Source: Capnocytophaga sp. oral taxon 878 (lineage in GTDB: Bacteria > Bacteroidota > Bacteroidia > Flavobacteriales > Flavobacteriaceae). From it: a stretch of 64,000 nucleotides of DNA. Both the position numbers and the translations under genes were made by a program. Below the pieces are notes generated by a model. That model was not told where the DNA came from. It ran no database searches and saw only the letters and a list, made by a program, of their open reading frames with translations. The stretch spans positions 248,001-312,000 of the forward strand of contig NZ_CP027229.1 of the NCBI RefSeq assembly GCF_002999135.1, written 5' to 3'. Below, in pieces: positions 25,722-34,908 of the stretch (its first letter is position 1; each line of letters begins with the position of its first letter).

Positions 25722-26822
25722 ATGTATATGAGAAAAATAGTAATAAAGCTCTTGTTTCTGTTTCTTTTGGTGTCTTTTGTCTCTTGTGATACAAATCCTA
25801 ATAAACAGCAAGCTCCTAAAGAACATAAAGTAAAAACCATTGATTTTGAAGAATTTAAAATTGATGATATTAATGATAAAGCTAAAAATGATCTACGTGA
25901 TTGGAAAAACTTTCAATCGCTGATGCAGGTTATAGTATCAATGGCTCCTACCAAGATTAAAAATACTGATGATTTGGTACTTTCTAATCCTGATAGCTTG
26001 TTATTGTATAGCAGATTATACCCTAAAAACTCTAAAACAGAAAAGATAAATACTGCTGTAGAACAAGATTGGAGGACTCCTGCTAATGGTAGCCGAGATA
26101 CTGTATTTAGGATAGAAAAAACAAAGAATGAACAATATTCATTTGTGCAATGGCAACGTTTTTTAATAGCTAATATCCCTTATACTTTTTCTCTAATCTC
26201 TAAAAAAGTAAACTACCCTCAAATAGATTTGTATTTTGAAGATGAATCTTCTCAAGTTCTTAAAACAACTCTTTCATTGGATACGCTTAGCCCTTTGGCT
26301 TCTAATGTAAAAAGAAATAATCTATCTGATGAATGGTATAAATTTGAGGTTACTTTTTCGCCTAAAAAAACAAGTAATTACCTTATTAAACTTTCTTTTG
26401 ATGAAGATGCTAAGGTAAATGATAATGTAATTTTATATCGTTCGGTGCTTGAGATACCTGCTAAGTATTTTAATCAAGTGAGTAAATATTCTGATAAGAT
26501 TGTTGGAGCACACTCGGAAGTTCAAAGTTCATATTACTCTGTTTTCTTTTGGTTAATGCAAATAGAAGATGCAATGAAAGAACTCTTAACTAATGACTCT
26601 TTTCCTGAACCTATAAATACTTCAACTGTAAAGGCTCGTTTTAGGCTTTTTCAAACTCAAATAAAAGTGTTGGCTGATAACATAAAGAATAATCCTGATT
26701 TTAAGGAAGAAGAGCTTAAAAGCAATATTAAATTAATAGAGCATACTTTTAATAGTATTATAGCTCGTATCAATAATATTTATAATAATGATTTGGACGA
26801 AAAGATGAAAGGTATTGAATAG
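25722..26822 (+). CDS. Lipoprotein of unknown function, 366 aa
   Basis: A clear lipoprotein signal (MRKIVIKLLFLFLLVSFVSC) places the lipidated cysteine at residue 22. The next residues, DTN, make an outer-membrane location plausible. The mature protein is charged and largely alpha-helical in the last third (IEDAMKELLTN, FRLFQTQIKVLADNIKNN), with a beta-like central part. I know no family for it. Two ATGs six bases apart can start it without changing the signal. It is closed by the strong bidirectional hairpin before the convergent DUF5686 gene. Confidence 0.7.
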   Translation: MYMRKIVIKLLFLFLLVSFVSCDTNPNKQQAPKEHKVKTIDFEEFKIDDINDKAKNDLRDWKNFQSLMQVIVSMAPTKIKNTDDLVLSNPDSLLLYSRLYPKNSKTEKINTAVEQDWRTPANGSRDTVFRIEKTKNEQYSFVQWQRFLIANIPYTFSLISKKVNYPQIDLYFEDESSQVLKTTLSLDTLSPLASNVKRNNLSDEWYKFEVTFSPKKTSNYLIKLSFDEDAKVNDNVILYRSVLEIPAKYFNQVSKYSDKIVGAHSEVQSSYYSVFFWLMQIEDAMKELLTNDSFPEPINTSTVKARFRLFQTQIKVLADNIKNNPDFKEEELKSNIKLIEHTFNSIIARINNIYNNDLDEKMKGIE

Positions 26823-26864
26823 CTAAATCATTATATAAAACTATCTATTTAATAATTATAAAAA

Positions 26865-26908
26865 AGCTAAAAGGCTGTATCAATATACTTGATACAGCCT
26901 TTTAGCCT
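26865..26908. terminator. Strong bidirectional terminator
   Basis: A perfect 18-bp stem (GCTAAAAGGCTGTATCAA at 26866-26883 with 26889-26906) has a 5-nt loop. It is flanked by an A-run on the left and T-rich DNA on the right, between two convergent genes. Confidence 0.88.
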
Positions 26909-26959
26909 TTTATGGTATAAGTAATTGTATTGTGAGATTATATTTTCTTTTTAGGCTAA

Positions 26960-29476
26960 CTAGAAAGAGGGTACAATCCCTAACCGTATGCCGAATTTAG
27001 GGTTGCGAACCCCGTTTACATCGTTAAAATCATTACGCCATACAAAATCTACCCTTATGAAACGGAAGTTACCTAAGCCTATGTTTTCGATCCCAAAACC
27101 GTATTCCCAATATAGCTTTTCGGGTGAATTGAATATGATATTTGTGTGGTTGGCTTCTTTGTTTTTGTCGGAAATAGTTCCGTAGGCAAAGCGGGCAAAT
27201 AATACGCTTTTAAAGCGGGTTTTCTGTATGCCTGGAATACGATTGAACAGGAACCCATCGAAGTGGTGTTCAAAATAGCCGTTAAGATAAGTATCGGTAA
27301 TAAAATCGTAGTAATCTAAGAGTGCAAAAGTATGTGGTGCTGATGAATATGATTGGTTGGCTGGGGTAGGGGCAAGGGCTATTAGTGGGGCTGTTCCAAA
27401 TACTTTTCCGCCCTCAAGAGTGGCGTGCAAAATACCGTAACCAAACATTGGAATAGGCTTGCTGGCTAAGAATTGTAGTTTGTCATAATCAAACTTGCTA
27501 TTATGAATGCCTGATACACCTTTGGTGTATTTTAATGTGTAGGTTGAGAATAGTTTTTTGCCATAACGTCGTTCTACTCCGTAACCAAACACTTTTCGGT
27601 GAGGGGTGAGGGTAAGTTCGGCACCAGTGTAGAAGTTGCCGTATTTGTATAATAAATCATTGTTTTTTGGGTCGCGGTAGGCTATTGAGAAATGCTCTTC
27701 ACTGGCAGAGGTGAGACTTTGATAAGTACCAAATGCTGAAAAGCGGACATTAGGTGCTAAGTCATAATTTATTACTCCTTGTATTTTTTTATTGCGTGTG
27801 AGGTAGTAATTTTCGCCACGTGCGATGATAAAGTTAGTGTTTTTTTCGAAATTGAGTTCGGTATCATCGTGCATTACAAAGGTACCTAATTGGAGGTTAT
27901 CGTTTTGTAATCCGGCGCCTATTGTGATGCGTGGACTATGCGAGAGTAGGTATTTTCCGCTTACTCCGTACTTAAACTCCTTATCTTTCAGTCCGTAAGC
28001 TCCATAAACATAGGTGCGGAAGCGGTCGTCGGTAGAAATGAATGACCTTATGCCTGCTCTTACTCGTATTCCTTCGACATTATTATGAGAAAAAGTCTGC
28101 CAGAACTTACCAAACTGCATATAATTGCCCAAAGGGATGTAGCCTGATGTAACTACATCGGTTACATCGCCTATCATTTTGATACGACGGTTGCTACCTA
28201 CTTCGCTTATAAGACGTTTGGTTTTACTAAGGTCTGTTCCGCCTAAAGTATTGGTATTCCAGTAATTATCGTCTTTGTAAAACTGATTTTTAGCTATTTT
28301 TACTACTTGTTGTTCATAAAAAGTATCCGGGAGAGGTTTGTTGAGTTCTATATTGGAATAGGTGATGTAATTTCTGATATAAAGTCCTTTTTCTTCATCT
28401 TTTTTGGTAAATAATGTAAAGTCGCCTTCTTGAATTTCGCGTTCGGGAAGGTAGATGCTATCATTGGCAATGGTGAAATATTTTTCAAATGAGAGTCCGC
28501 GTACTAAGTTGATATTTGTTTTGGCGGTAGTGCGCATCTGTATTGATTTGACAATAAAGGTTTTGGCATCGACTTCAAACTTTCCTTCTAAGGCTAAATC
28601 TTGGTCGTCACGAGGGAAGAAATGTATTTGATAGAATTTTCTGTCGTCAACTTGTATAGTATCGTTCAGCACGTAAAGGTATACCCCATAACCGAACTCG
28701 GCGAGGGGGCTTACAAAGGGTTTATTTAGTATCATATAGGTGCTGTCGTAAATGTCGAAATCATCGAAAGACTGGCTTACGCGTTCCAGTCCAAAGCCTT
28801 GTTGCACAATGCCTTCAGAGCGTTCGGCCTCTATATCTACTCGTTTTTTGTTCAGCAGGTTATTGCCATATACTACTTCAATTTTTTCGGTTAAGTACAT
28901 TGGCAGAGAGAAGGTTTCCTTGTATTTCTTTTCGGAGAGGATATTCCTAATGGTATCGTACTCCTTTCCTAAAGTTTTTTTCAAGAAGAGAGTATCGAGG
29001 TTATTTACTCCTAACTCTTTGGTACTATGTACTTTATATTGATAAGCGGTGGCATTATGGAGCCCTCGTTTGCTTTTGTTTTTCCAAATGCCTTGTAGCA
29101 CGGTATATGCTGGATTTTCTTTTTTGGGCAAGGCTTTTTTGGGTTTGGCAATGATAACTACCTCGCTAAGTTGTTCACCTTCGGGGAGTACTATTACTAA
29201 TCCTTTGGTGTTGTCTTTATCTAGATGTATTTTTTTTGTGGTAAAGCCTATGAGTGATACTTCTAATTCGCGTTGTTTTTTTTCTGAATAGAGTGAAAAA
29301 CGTCCTTCTTCGTCAGTATATCCTCCGATAGTAGTTTTAGTAAAAAGTACGTTGGCATAGGGCACTGGATTACCGTTTTCATCAATCACTTTACCTGAAA
29401 CGTGTGTTTGTGAAAGTGCTGAAATACTGTAAAAAAGTGCTAAAAAGAAGAATAGTAAAAGGTGTTTCCTTGTCAT
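26960..29476 (-). CDS. DUF5686-type outer-membrane protein with carboxypeptidase-regulatory-like domain
   Basis: The 838-residue protein has a signal peptide (about residues 1-22) and an N-terminal CarboxypepD_reg-like beta-sandwich (about 23-105, with VSGKVIDENGNPVPYANV and GGYTDEEGRFSL). A long domain of DUF5686 type follows, with alternating beta strands to the C-terminus and a final aromatic residue (LGIVPSF), as in an outer-membrane barrel. It resembles TonB-dependent receptors in its first domain but shows no plug. Its function is unknown. It is a single-gene unit between a bidirectional terminator and its own promoter. Confidence 0.82.
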   Translation of the reverse strand: MTRKHLLLFFFLALFYSISALSQTHVSGKVIDENGNPVPYANVLFTKTTIGGYTDEEGRFSLYSEKKQRELEVSLIGFTTKKIHLDKDNTKGLVIVLPEGEQLSEVVIIAKPKKALPKKENPAYTVLQGIWKNKSKRGLHNATAYQYKVHSTKELGVNNLDTLFLKKTLGKEYDTIRNILSEKKYKETFSLPMYLTEKIEVVYGNNLLNKKRVDIEAERSEGIVQQGFGLERVSQSFDDFDIYDSTYMILNKPFVSPLAEFGYGVYLYVLNDTIQVDDRKFYQIHFFPRDDQDLALEGKFEVDAKTFIVKSIQMRTTAKTNINLVRGLSFEKYFTIANDSIYLPEREIQEGDFTLFTKKDEEKGLYIRNYITYSNIELNKPLPDTFYEQQVVKIAKNQFYKDDNYWNTNTLGGTDLSKTKRLISEVGSNRRIKMIGDVTDVVTSGYIPLGNYMQFGKFWQTFSHNNVEGIRVRAGIRSFISTDDRFRTYVYGAYGLKDKEFKYGVSGKYLLSHSPRITIGAGLQNDNLQLGTFVMHDDTELNFEKNTNFIIARGENYYLTRNKKIQGVINYDLAPNVRFSAFGTYQSLTSASEEHFSIAYRDPKNNDLLYKYGNFYTGAELTLTPHRKVFGYGVERRYGKKLFSTYTLKYTKGVSGIHNSKFDYDKLQFLASKPIPMFGYGILHATLEGGKVFGTAPLIALAPTPANQSYSSAPHTFALLDYYDFITDTYLNGYFEHHFDGFLFNRIPGIQKTRFKSVLFARFAYGTISDKNKEANHTNIIFNSPEKLYWEYGFGIENIGLGNFRFIRVDFVWRNDFNDVNGVRNPKFGIRLGIVPSF

Positions 29477-29495
29477 ATAGTATCATTTTAAGGTG

Positions 29496-29527
29496 CAAAT
29501 GTACAAATTAATTAGCAAATAAACAAA
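29496..29527 (-). promoter_or_regulatory. Promoter of the DUF5686 gene
   Basis: Minus strand: TTTG (29524-29527), 20 nt, TACATTTG (29496-29503), 20 nt before the ATG. Confidence 0.55.
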
Positions 29528-29578
29528 AAATTGAGGAGGGACTTATGGGGTATGGTATGCTTAATTATTTTAGTTTAC

Positions 29579-29631
29579 CAACTATCCTTCGTTTATAGTT
29601 CGTTTATAGTTCGTTATTCGTTCGTTCGGCA
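29579..29631 (+). repeat. Dispersed 11-bp-unit repeat, copy 3 (short form)
   Basis: Core units read ATCCTTCGTTT, ATAGTTCGTTT, ATAGTTCGTT and then ATTCGTTCGTTCGG, preceded by CCAACT. This short form lacks the TAATCAGCC-bracketed flanks of copies 1 and 2 and shares its CAACTATCC / TTCGTTCGTTC edges with the copies at 36.0 and 53.9 kb. It lies in the 396-nt gene-free stretch between the DUF5686 promoter and the gal operon terminator; nothing else is evident there. Confidence 0.78.
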
Positions 29632-29808
29632 TTTGTGGTGTGTTGGACTGTATTGGGGAGGTAACTATGCTTAGTTGTGCCAGCTTGCTAATTAACTTTT
29701 ATCTGTATTTTAAGATAGGTATGGTAAGATTTTTTCTGTTTGTTATTCATCTTTTTTAAAGGTAGAAGTGAAATGGGTTTTTGTGAGATGAGGCTAAGAG
29801 GATGGATA

Positions 29809-29845
29809 AAAAAATCGTATAGCTATAAAAACTATACGATTTTTT
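29809..29845 (-). terminator. Terminator of the gal operon
   Basis: Arms AAAAAATCGTATAG (29809-29822) and CTATACGATTTTTT (29832-29845) form a perfect stem with A/U tails, 28 nt past the galT stop codon. Confidence 0.85.
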
Positions 29846-29872
29846 GAAATGTAGATTGTATGAGACCTTTTC

Positions 29873-31441
29873 TTATTTATTTACTTGGTCGATAAATCGT
29901 TTGAAGCCTTTATCACCTTCTGGAGTGTTTTTAAATACACCACAGTGTTCAAGCACTTCACAGAATGTATCGCCTATAATGCGTTCGATAAAACTATCTA
30001 ACCCATTGATGGTGAGATGTGTATCGGTGCTGTTTATATAGCGTTGTAACCATTGGGTGTGCTTTTGCAAGGTGGTATCGGCTTCCATTTTTTTGTATAC
30101 ATCGGCAAAGTTATTACCAGCCTGAATGGCTTCGGAAAGTAAAGTTTTAATACTTGCCATTTCGGATTTAAGTCGGCCGGGTAAAATAGCCAATCCCATT
30201 ACTTCAATAATCCCTATATTCTCTTTTTTGATGTTATGGAGGTGTTCATAAGGATGGAAGATACCCATTGGGTGCTGGGCATCGGTGCGGTTGTTACGCA
30301 GAGCTAAATCAAGCTCATATTGACCATCTTTAAAACGTGCTACGGGGTTTATTGTATTGTGGCGAACACCTTTGCTGTGTGAAATGATGCCGAGAGCCTC
30401 ATCGTTATAGTTTATCCACGATTGTAGGATAGTGTCAGCCAAATTAATGAGGCGATCTTTATCACCACGCAAGCGTAATACGGATATAGGCCAATTTACT
30501 ATACCAGCTTTTATATCTTCAAAACCTTTGAAGGTTACCCATTCTTTTATAGTAGCCTTTTCCATTGGGAATATATGTCGTCCTCCTTGGAAATGGTCGT
30601 GGGAAAGGATGGATCCTCCTACAATAGGTAGGTCGGCATTAGAGCTCAAGAAATAATGAGGAAATAAAGCTACAAAGCCTAATATATGCTCAAAGCAAGC
30701 TCTATCTATTTTCATAGGGCGATGGTTGCCTGAGAAAACGATGCAATGCTCATTGTAATAGATGTATGGCGAATACTGGAAATACCAATCTTCATTAGCT
30801 AAATCAAGCTTAATGGTGCGCAAATTTTGCCTTCCGGCATGATTTACGCGTCCCATATAACCTTCATTCTCTTTGCAAAGCAAGCACTTGGGGTAGTTAG
30901 TAGCAACTACATCACGTTGGGCTGCAATATCGCGAGGGTCTTTCTCTGGTTTAGAAAGATTGATGGTAATTTCTAAGTTACCATATTGGCAATAGTGTTC
31001 CCAACCAAAGTTTTTAGCAATTCTATCGGTACGTATATAGTTGCTTTGCTTGTTTAGCTCATAAAACTGATTAGTAGCTTTCTCACGATCGGTTTGGTAG
31101 GTTTGCCAAAAGTTATTGCGAATAGCTGAAGTGCGAGGCAGTACCTGTCCCATAATTTTAGAGTTCAGCAAATCGCGGAAAGTAAGAGTATCGGTAGTGA
31201 GTGTACCGTTTTTGGCTGCCCATTCTACTAAGTTATCAAGTACTTCGGTGGGATAGATGATTTTGGCAGCTTCTTTTTCTATATGTATTTTTTCTTCTTT
31301 TGTAAATTCGGCATAGCTATCACAACCAATACACTCAAGTACCGTATTGGTAACCAATATGCGGTCGTCATCGCTTACCAAGCTGTGCTGTACGGCATAA
31401 CTAATAAGTTTTTCTACTTCAGAATAGATAGACTCCTTCAC
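29873..31441 (-). CDS. galT: UDP-glucose--hexose-1-phosphate uridylyltransferase, class II
   Basis: The 522-residue protein follows the class II (Gram-positive type) GalT pattern, not the ~350-residue class I enzyme: start MKESIYSEVEKLISYAVQHS, then CLLCKENEGYMGR, and an active-site region HDHFQGGRH. GalT swaps UMP between UDP-glucose and galactose-1-phosphate. Close relatives in bifidobacterial lnp operons also accept N-acetylgalactosamine-1-phosphate. It is the last gene of the operon, 29 nt after galM. Presence of class II in this phylum suggests transfer or an amino-sugar role, both inferences. Confidence 0.9.
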   Translation of the reverse strand: MKESIYSEVEKLISYAVQHSLVSDDDRILVTNTVLECIGCDSYAEFTKEEKIHIEKEAAKIIYPTEVLDNLVEWAAKNGTLTTDTLTFRDLLNSKIMGQVLPRTSAIRNNFWQTYQTDREKATNQFYELNKQSNYIRTDRIAKNFGWEHYCQYGNLEITINLSKPEKDPRDIAAQRDVVATNYPKCLLCKENEGYMGRVNHAGRQNLRTIKLDLANEDWYFQYSPYIYYNEHCIVFSGNHRPMKIDRACFEHILGFVALFPHYFLSSNADLPIVGGSILSHDHFQGGRHIFPMEKATIKEWVTFKGFEDIKAGIVNWPISVLRLRGDKDRLINLADTILQSWINYNDEALGIISHSKGVRHNTINPVARFKDGQYELDLALRNNRTDAQHPMGIFHPYEHLHNIKKENIGIIEVMGLAILPGRLKSEMASIKTLLSEAIQAGNNFADVYKKMEADTTLQKHTQWLQRYINSTDTHLTINGLDSFIERIIGDTFCEVLEHCGVFKNTPEGDKGFKRFIDQVNK

Positions 31442-31470
31442 AATTAATAATTATCAATTAACAAATAAAA

Positions 31471-32538
31471 CTATTTAGTACGAAACTTATAAATGGTTTC
31501 GTGTTTATATACTTCTCCCTTTTCTAATGGTTTTACACCAAACTTAGGTTGGTTAATACCATCAGGGAAATCTTGCATTTCGATAGCTACCCCTACAAAA
31601 CGTGGGTTTTTAGTAGGTTTTTCTTTAGGAGTACATACTTTGTCAAATACAAGAACCTCATCTAAGAAATTACCAGTGTAGACAACAGCTACGCGCTGCG
31701 TAGTATAGGCTTCCATAGTAATGCCACTATGGGGTGAGTGTAATACTAACTGAGGTGCTCCACTAAGCCCACTATGATTGAGCACAAAAGGATGGTCATA
31801 AGCACGTGTAATTTCGAACTGAGGGTGTCCTTCAGCTATGCCTTCAGCTATTACTTTACCTTTGCGAAGATCAAAAGTAGTTCCTTCAACAGCAAGGTAG
31901 TTACCAGTAGGGATAAGTCCTTCAGCTAGCTCGCAAATGTTATCAGCTTCTATTTTTAATACTTGTGCATCGCCATTTACTTCCATATCACCAGCAAGGT
32001 TAAAATAACTATGGTTAGTGATATTAAGATAAGTTTTAGCATCAGCAATAGCTTCATAAGCAATGTGCAAGCTGTTATCATCAGTAATGGTATATATTAC
32101 TTTGAAATTGACAGTTGCAGGGTAGCCTTCTTCACCATCAGGACTGATATAGAGCATCTCCAAACCATTAGGTAACTCTTTTACGCTGAAAATCTTACTA
32201 CTAAAGCCTTCTTTACCACCATGCAATGAGTTTTCTCCATTGTTTTTAAATAGATGATAGGTTTTTCCGTCAATAGTAAAAGCAGCATTGTGTATCCGCC
32301 CTGAAGTACGCCCTATAGTAGCCCCATTGTAAGCACCATTACCTACATAATCTTCCCAATTTTTGTACCCTAATACTACATTTTTTAGTGTACCATGTTT
32401 GTCTTTCACGGCTATTTGGGTAATAGTACCACCTAAGTTCAATACAGATACGCTAAATCCATTAGCATTCTGTAATGTATATTCGTAGACAGCCTGTCCG
32501 TTATGTGTTCCGGACAGGCTTTTGTTGATGTTAATCAT
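31471..32538 (-). CDS. galM: Aldose 1-epimerase (galactose mutarotase)
   Basis: The 355-residue protein interconverts the alpha and beta anomers of galactose to supply GalK. The family motifs ATIGRTSGRI, NHSYFNLAG (catalytic His) and VVYTGNFLD are all present, with the late VAIEMQDFPDGINQP. There is no signal peptide, so it acts in the cytoplasm. It lies between galK (11-nt gap) and galT. A GC-rich inverted repeat sits within its first 16 codons. Confidence 0.93.
   Translation of the reverse strand: MININKSLSGTHNGQAVYEYTLQNANGFSVSVLNLGGTITQIAVKDKHGTLKNVVLGYKNWEDYVGNGAYNGATIGRTSGRIHNAAFTIDGKTYHLFKNNGENSLHGGKEGFSSKIFSVKELPNGLEMLYISPDGEEGYPATVNFKVIYTITDDNSLHIAYEAIADAKTYLNITNHSYFNLAGDMEVNGDAQVLKIEADNICELAEGLIPTGNYLAVEGTTFDLRKGKVIAEGIAEGHPQFEITRAYDHPFVLNHSGLSGAPQLVLHSPHSGITMEAYTTQRVAVVYTGNFLDEVLVFDKVCTPKEKPTKNPRFVGVAIEMQDFPDGINQPKFGVKPLEKGEVYKHETIYKFRTK
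32491..32520 (-). promoter_or_regulatory. Hairpin inside the first codons of galM
   Basis: AGCCTGTCCG (32491-32500) and CGGACAGGCT (32511-32520) are perfect 10-bp inverted repeats around 10 nt, starting 18 nt after the galM ATG in the message. A GC-rich stem here could slow initiation or set the galK:galM ratio. A regulatory role is inference. Confidence 0.45.
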
Positions 32539-32549
32539 ATTTTTTTGGT

Positions 32550-33707
32550 TTATAGTTTTTTAGCACCATCGCTAACAGCTGCAATATAAAAATCAGCAGC
32601 ATATCCTATTTTATTTTTGTAGGCCTCACCTACATTTTTGATGAAATCATCTACTTTGTCTCTTTTTACAATGCTTACAGTACAACCACCAAAGCCAGCA
32701 CCTGTCATACGTGAGCCTACTACACCAGGTTGTTCCCAAGCAAGAGCAGCCAAGGTGTCCAATTCTACTCCAGTTACTTCATAATCGTCACGTAAAGAGA
32801 TGTGAGATTGATTCATTAGTTGTCCAAATTCACTTAAGTTACCAGCTGATAGTTCTTTTTGTGCTTTAAGGGTGCGTTGGTTTTCGTATACAGCGTGTTT
32901 AGCTCTTTTTTGGCGAATAGGACTCTTAATAAGATCTTTATTTGCTTCAAATTCTTCAATAGATAGCTCTCCTAAAGCTTTAATAGGTAATTTAGTTTGT
33001 AACTCAGCCAAAGCTTCATCGCATTCTGCACGACGTTCGTTGTATTTCGAGTCAGCCAATCCACGACGTTTGTTAGTGTTAGCAATTACAATAACCTCAT
33101 CTTTTAGCACTACAGGTACGTATGCGTATTTAAGGGTGTTGCAATCTAATAATATAGCATTGTCTTTTTTACCCATAGCTACAGCAAATTGGTCCATAAT
33201 ACCTGAATTTACTCCAATAAATAGATTCTCAGTTTTCTTCCCTAACTGAGCCATCTCTACAGGATCAATTGAAAGGTTAAATAGGTCTTTTAGTACTATA
33301 CCAGTAAGCATCTCTATAGAAGCTGAAGATGAAAGTCCTGCTCCATTAGGAATATTACCACAGAAAAGAATTTCAAATCCGCTATCTATTTTGTACCCAG
33401 CTTCTAAAAACATTTTAATCACTCCTTTAGGGTAGTTTGCCCAATCATGTTTTTTGTCATTAGTAAGCTCATCAAGGGTAAATTCCATTACGCCAAGGTT
33501 CGCAAAGTTTTCAGAGTACATACGGAATTTGCGGTCAGTACGTTTTTTAACCAAACCATAAGTACCTTTGTCAATAGCACAAGGAAATACATTACCGCCA
33601 TTATAGTCAGTATGTTCGCCAATAAGGTTCACACGTCCAGGTGCAAAAAATTGTTTTTCGGCAGGAGCACCGAATACTTCTTGAAACTTTTGTTCTAACT
33701 GTTTCAT
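32550..33707 (-). CDS. galK: Galactokinase
   Basis: GalK phosphorylates galactose at C1. The 385-residue GHMP kinase shows the GalK signature GRVNLIGEHTDYNGG, the ATP loop GAGLSSSASIEM and the C-terminal GAGFGGCTVS. Length is normal. It stands 62 nt downstream of the NahK-like kinase gene and 11 nt before galM, inside the five-gene operon that starts near 35.8 kb. Confidence 0.96.
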   Translation of the reverse strand: MKQLEQKFQEVFGAPAEKQFFAPGRVNLIGEHTDYNGGNVFPCAIDKGTYGLVKKRTDRKFRMYSENFANLGVMEFTLDELTNDKKHDWANYPKGVIKMFLEAGYKIDSGFEILFCGNIPNGAGLSSSASIEMLTGIVLKDLFNLSIDPVEMAQLGKKTENLFIGVNSGIMDQFAVAMGKKDNAILLDCNTLKYAYVPVVLKDEVIVIANTNKRRGLADSKYNERRAECDEALAELQTKLPIKALGELSIEEFEANKDLIKSPIRQKRAKHAVYENQRTLKAQKELSAGNLSEFGQLMNQSHISLRDDYEVTGVELDTLAALAWEQPGVVGSRMTGAGFGGCTVSIVKRDKVDDFIKNVGEAYKNKIGYAADFYIAAVSDGAKKL

Positions 33708-33769
33708 ATTCTTTTTAGTTATTAGTTATTAGTTTTTAGTCGTTAGCTCTAATACCTCCCGACTTATAT

Positions 33770-34813
33770 CTATTTAAAATATTTTTTAGCAATAGCTTTT
33801 AGTTCTTCTTCTTTTTCTTCTAAGCGTTTTAAGAGGGCAAACTGATTACGAGCACGTATATAGTTTTCTTCAGGGAATGATATTTTGTAATACACATCAT
33901 TGTTGTAATAATCAGCAAGGAAACGGATACCAATAATAAAAATCATATATTTAGCACCATTCACAATGTTTTCTTTTTCAGATTGCGTCATTACAGGATT
34001 CATTACCGAATAGCCCTTGCACAAAGCTTCAAAAAAGTCTGTATTGAATATAATTTTGCTTTCATCAGCTTCATTTTCTTCTGTAGGACTTACTGAAGTG
34101 CGTACCATATCACCAAAGTCATACAACAAGATACCTTGCATAACAGTATCAAGGTCAATCACTCTAAAATCATCAGGATTAGCCTTGTTTATAAGTACAT
34201 TATTAATTTTAGTGTCATTGTGAGTTACGCGGATAGGAATACGTTGTGCATCAACTTCTTTTTGTATAATATCAAAAATTACCTTATGGCTCTGCGCAAA
34301 AGCGTATAGGTCTTTAGCTTTATCTTTGCGTATAGCACTTGCTTGCGCATAAGCATCTTCTAATTGTTGGTAGCGCAAGTACCCATCATGGAAGTTAGGA
34401 ATGGTAGCCTTTAACCTAGAAGTGTCAATATTAGCAAAGGTTTTCATAAATGTAGCAAATGCTACAGCAGCTTTTTCTGCCTGCCAAGGCTCTTCAATAA
34501 ACTCGTATGAGGTAAAACCTTCAGCAAAAGGCACTACACGCCACAATACATTATCAGCAGTAACCGAATAGCCTCCTGCTTTAGTAGCTACCATTGGCAA
34601 TATAACGTGGTTGTTAGGTTCTGTTTCCCATAGCAATTCAATATTTTGGATAATGCTATCTGGTGTTTTAAAAATATTACCATTAATGCCTTGTAATACA
34701 TAGTTAGCGTCGGTAGTTTTCACCAAAAAGGTACGGTTGATGTGTCCGTTGCCAAAAGGTTCAATAGAAAGGATATCTCCTTTTAAATCGAATTGATTAG
34801 CTATTTCTTTCAT
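33770..34813 (-). CDS. APH-fold sugar kinase, N-acetylhexosamine 1-kinase (NahK)-like
   Basis: The 347-residue protein has the aminoglycoside-phosphotransferase fold: N-terminal GNGHINRTFLV, the catalytic-loop motif THNDTKINNVLIN and the metal-binding VIDLDTVMQG. This pattern with GNGHIN is that of NahK, which phosphorylates GlcNAc or GalNAc at C1 in the bifidobacterial lacto-N-biose pathway; relatives in Bacteroidota are often misnamed mucin desulfatase. Its position in front of galK, galM and class II galT supports a sugar-1-kinase role. The substrate is inferred. Confidence 0.8.
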   Translation of the reverse strand: MKEIANQFDLKGDILSIEPFGNGHINRTFLVKTTDANYVLQGINGNIFKTPDSIIQNIELLWETEPNNHVILPMVATKAGGYSVTADNVLWRVVPFAEGFTSYEFIEEPWQAEKAAVAFATFMKTFANIDTSRLKATIPNFHDGYLRYQQLEDAYAQASAIRKDKAKDLYAFAQSHKVIFDIIQKEVDAQRIPIRVTHNDTKINNVLINKANPDDFRVIDLDTVMQGILLYDFGDMVRTSVSPTEENEADESKIIFNTDFFEALCKGYSVMNPVMTQSEKENIVNGAKYMIFIIGIRFLADYYNNDVYYKISFPEENYIRARNQFALLKRLEEKEEELKAIAKKYFK

Positions 34814-34860
34814 TTTATTTAGTTATTAATTAGTTCTTGGTATACATATTTTAAAATTAC

Positions 34861-34892
34861 GAGCTTTGCCAAAGCTCTTTTTGGCAAAGCTC
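34861..34892 (-). terminator. Intra-operon hairpin, possible attenuator
   Basis: Arms GAGCTTTGCCAAA (34861-34873) and TTTGGCAAAGCTC (34880-34892) are perfect complements around 6 nt. On the minus strand the sequence after the stem is only weakly U-rich, so it may reduce, not stop, read-through from the nucleotidyltransferase gene into the kinase genes. Confidence 0.5.
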
Positions 34893-34908
34893 ATAACTTT
34901 CATTTTAT

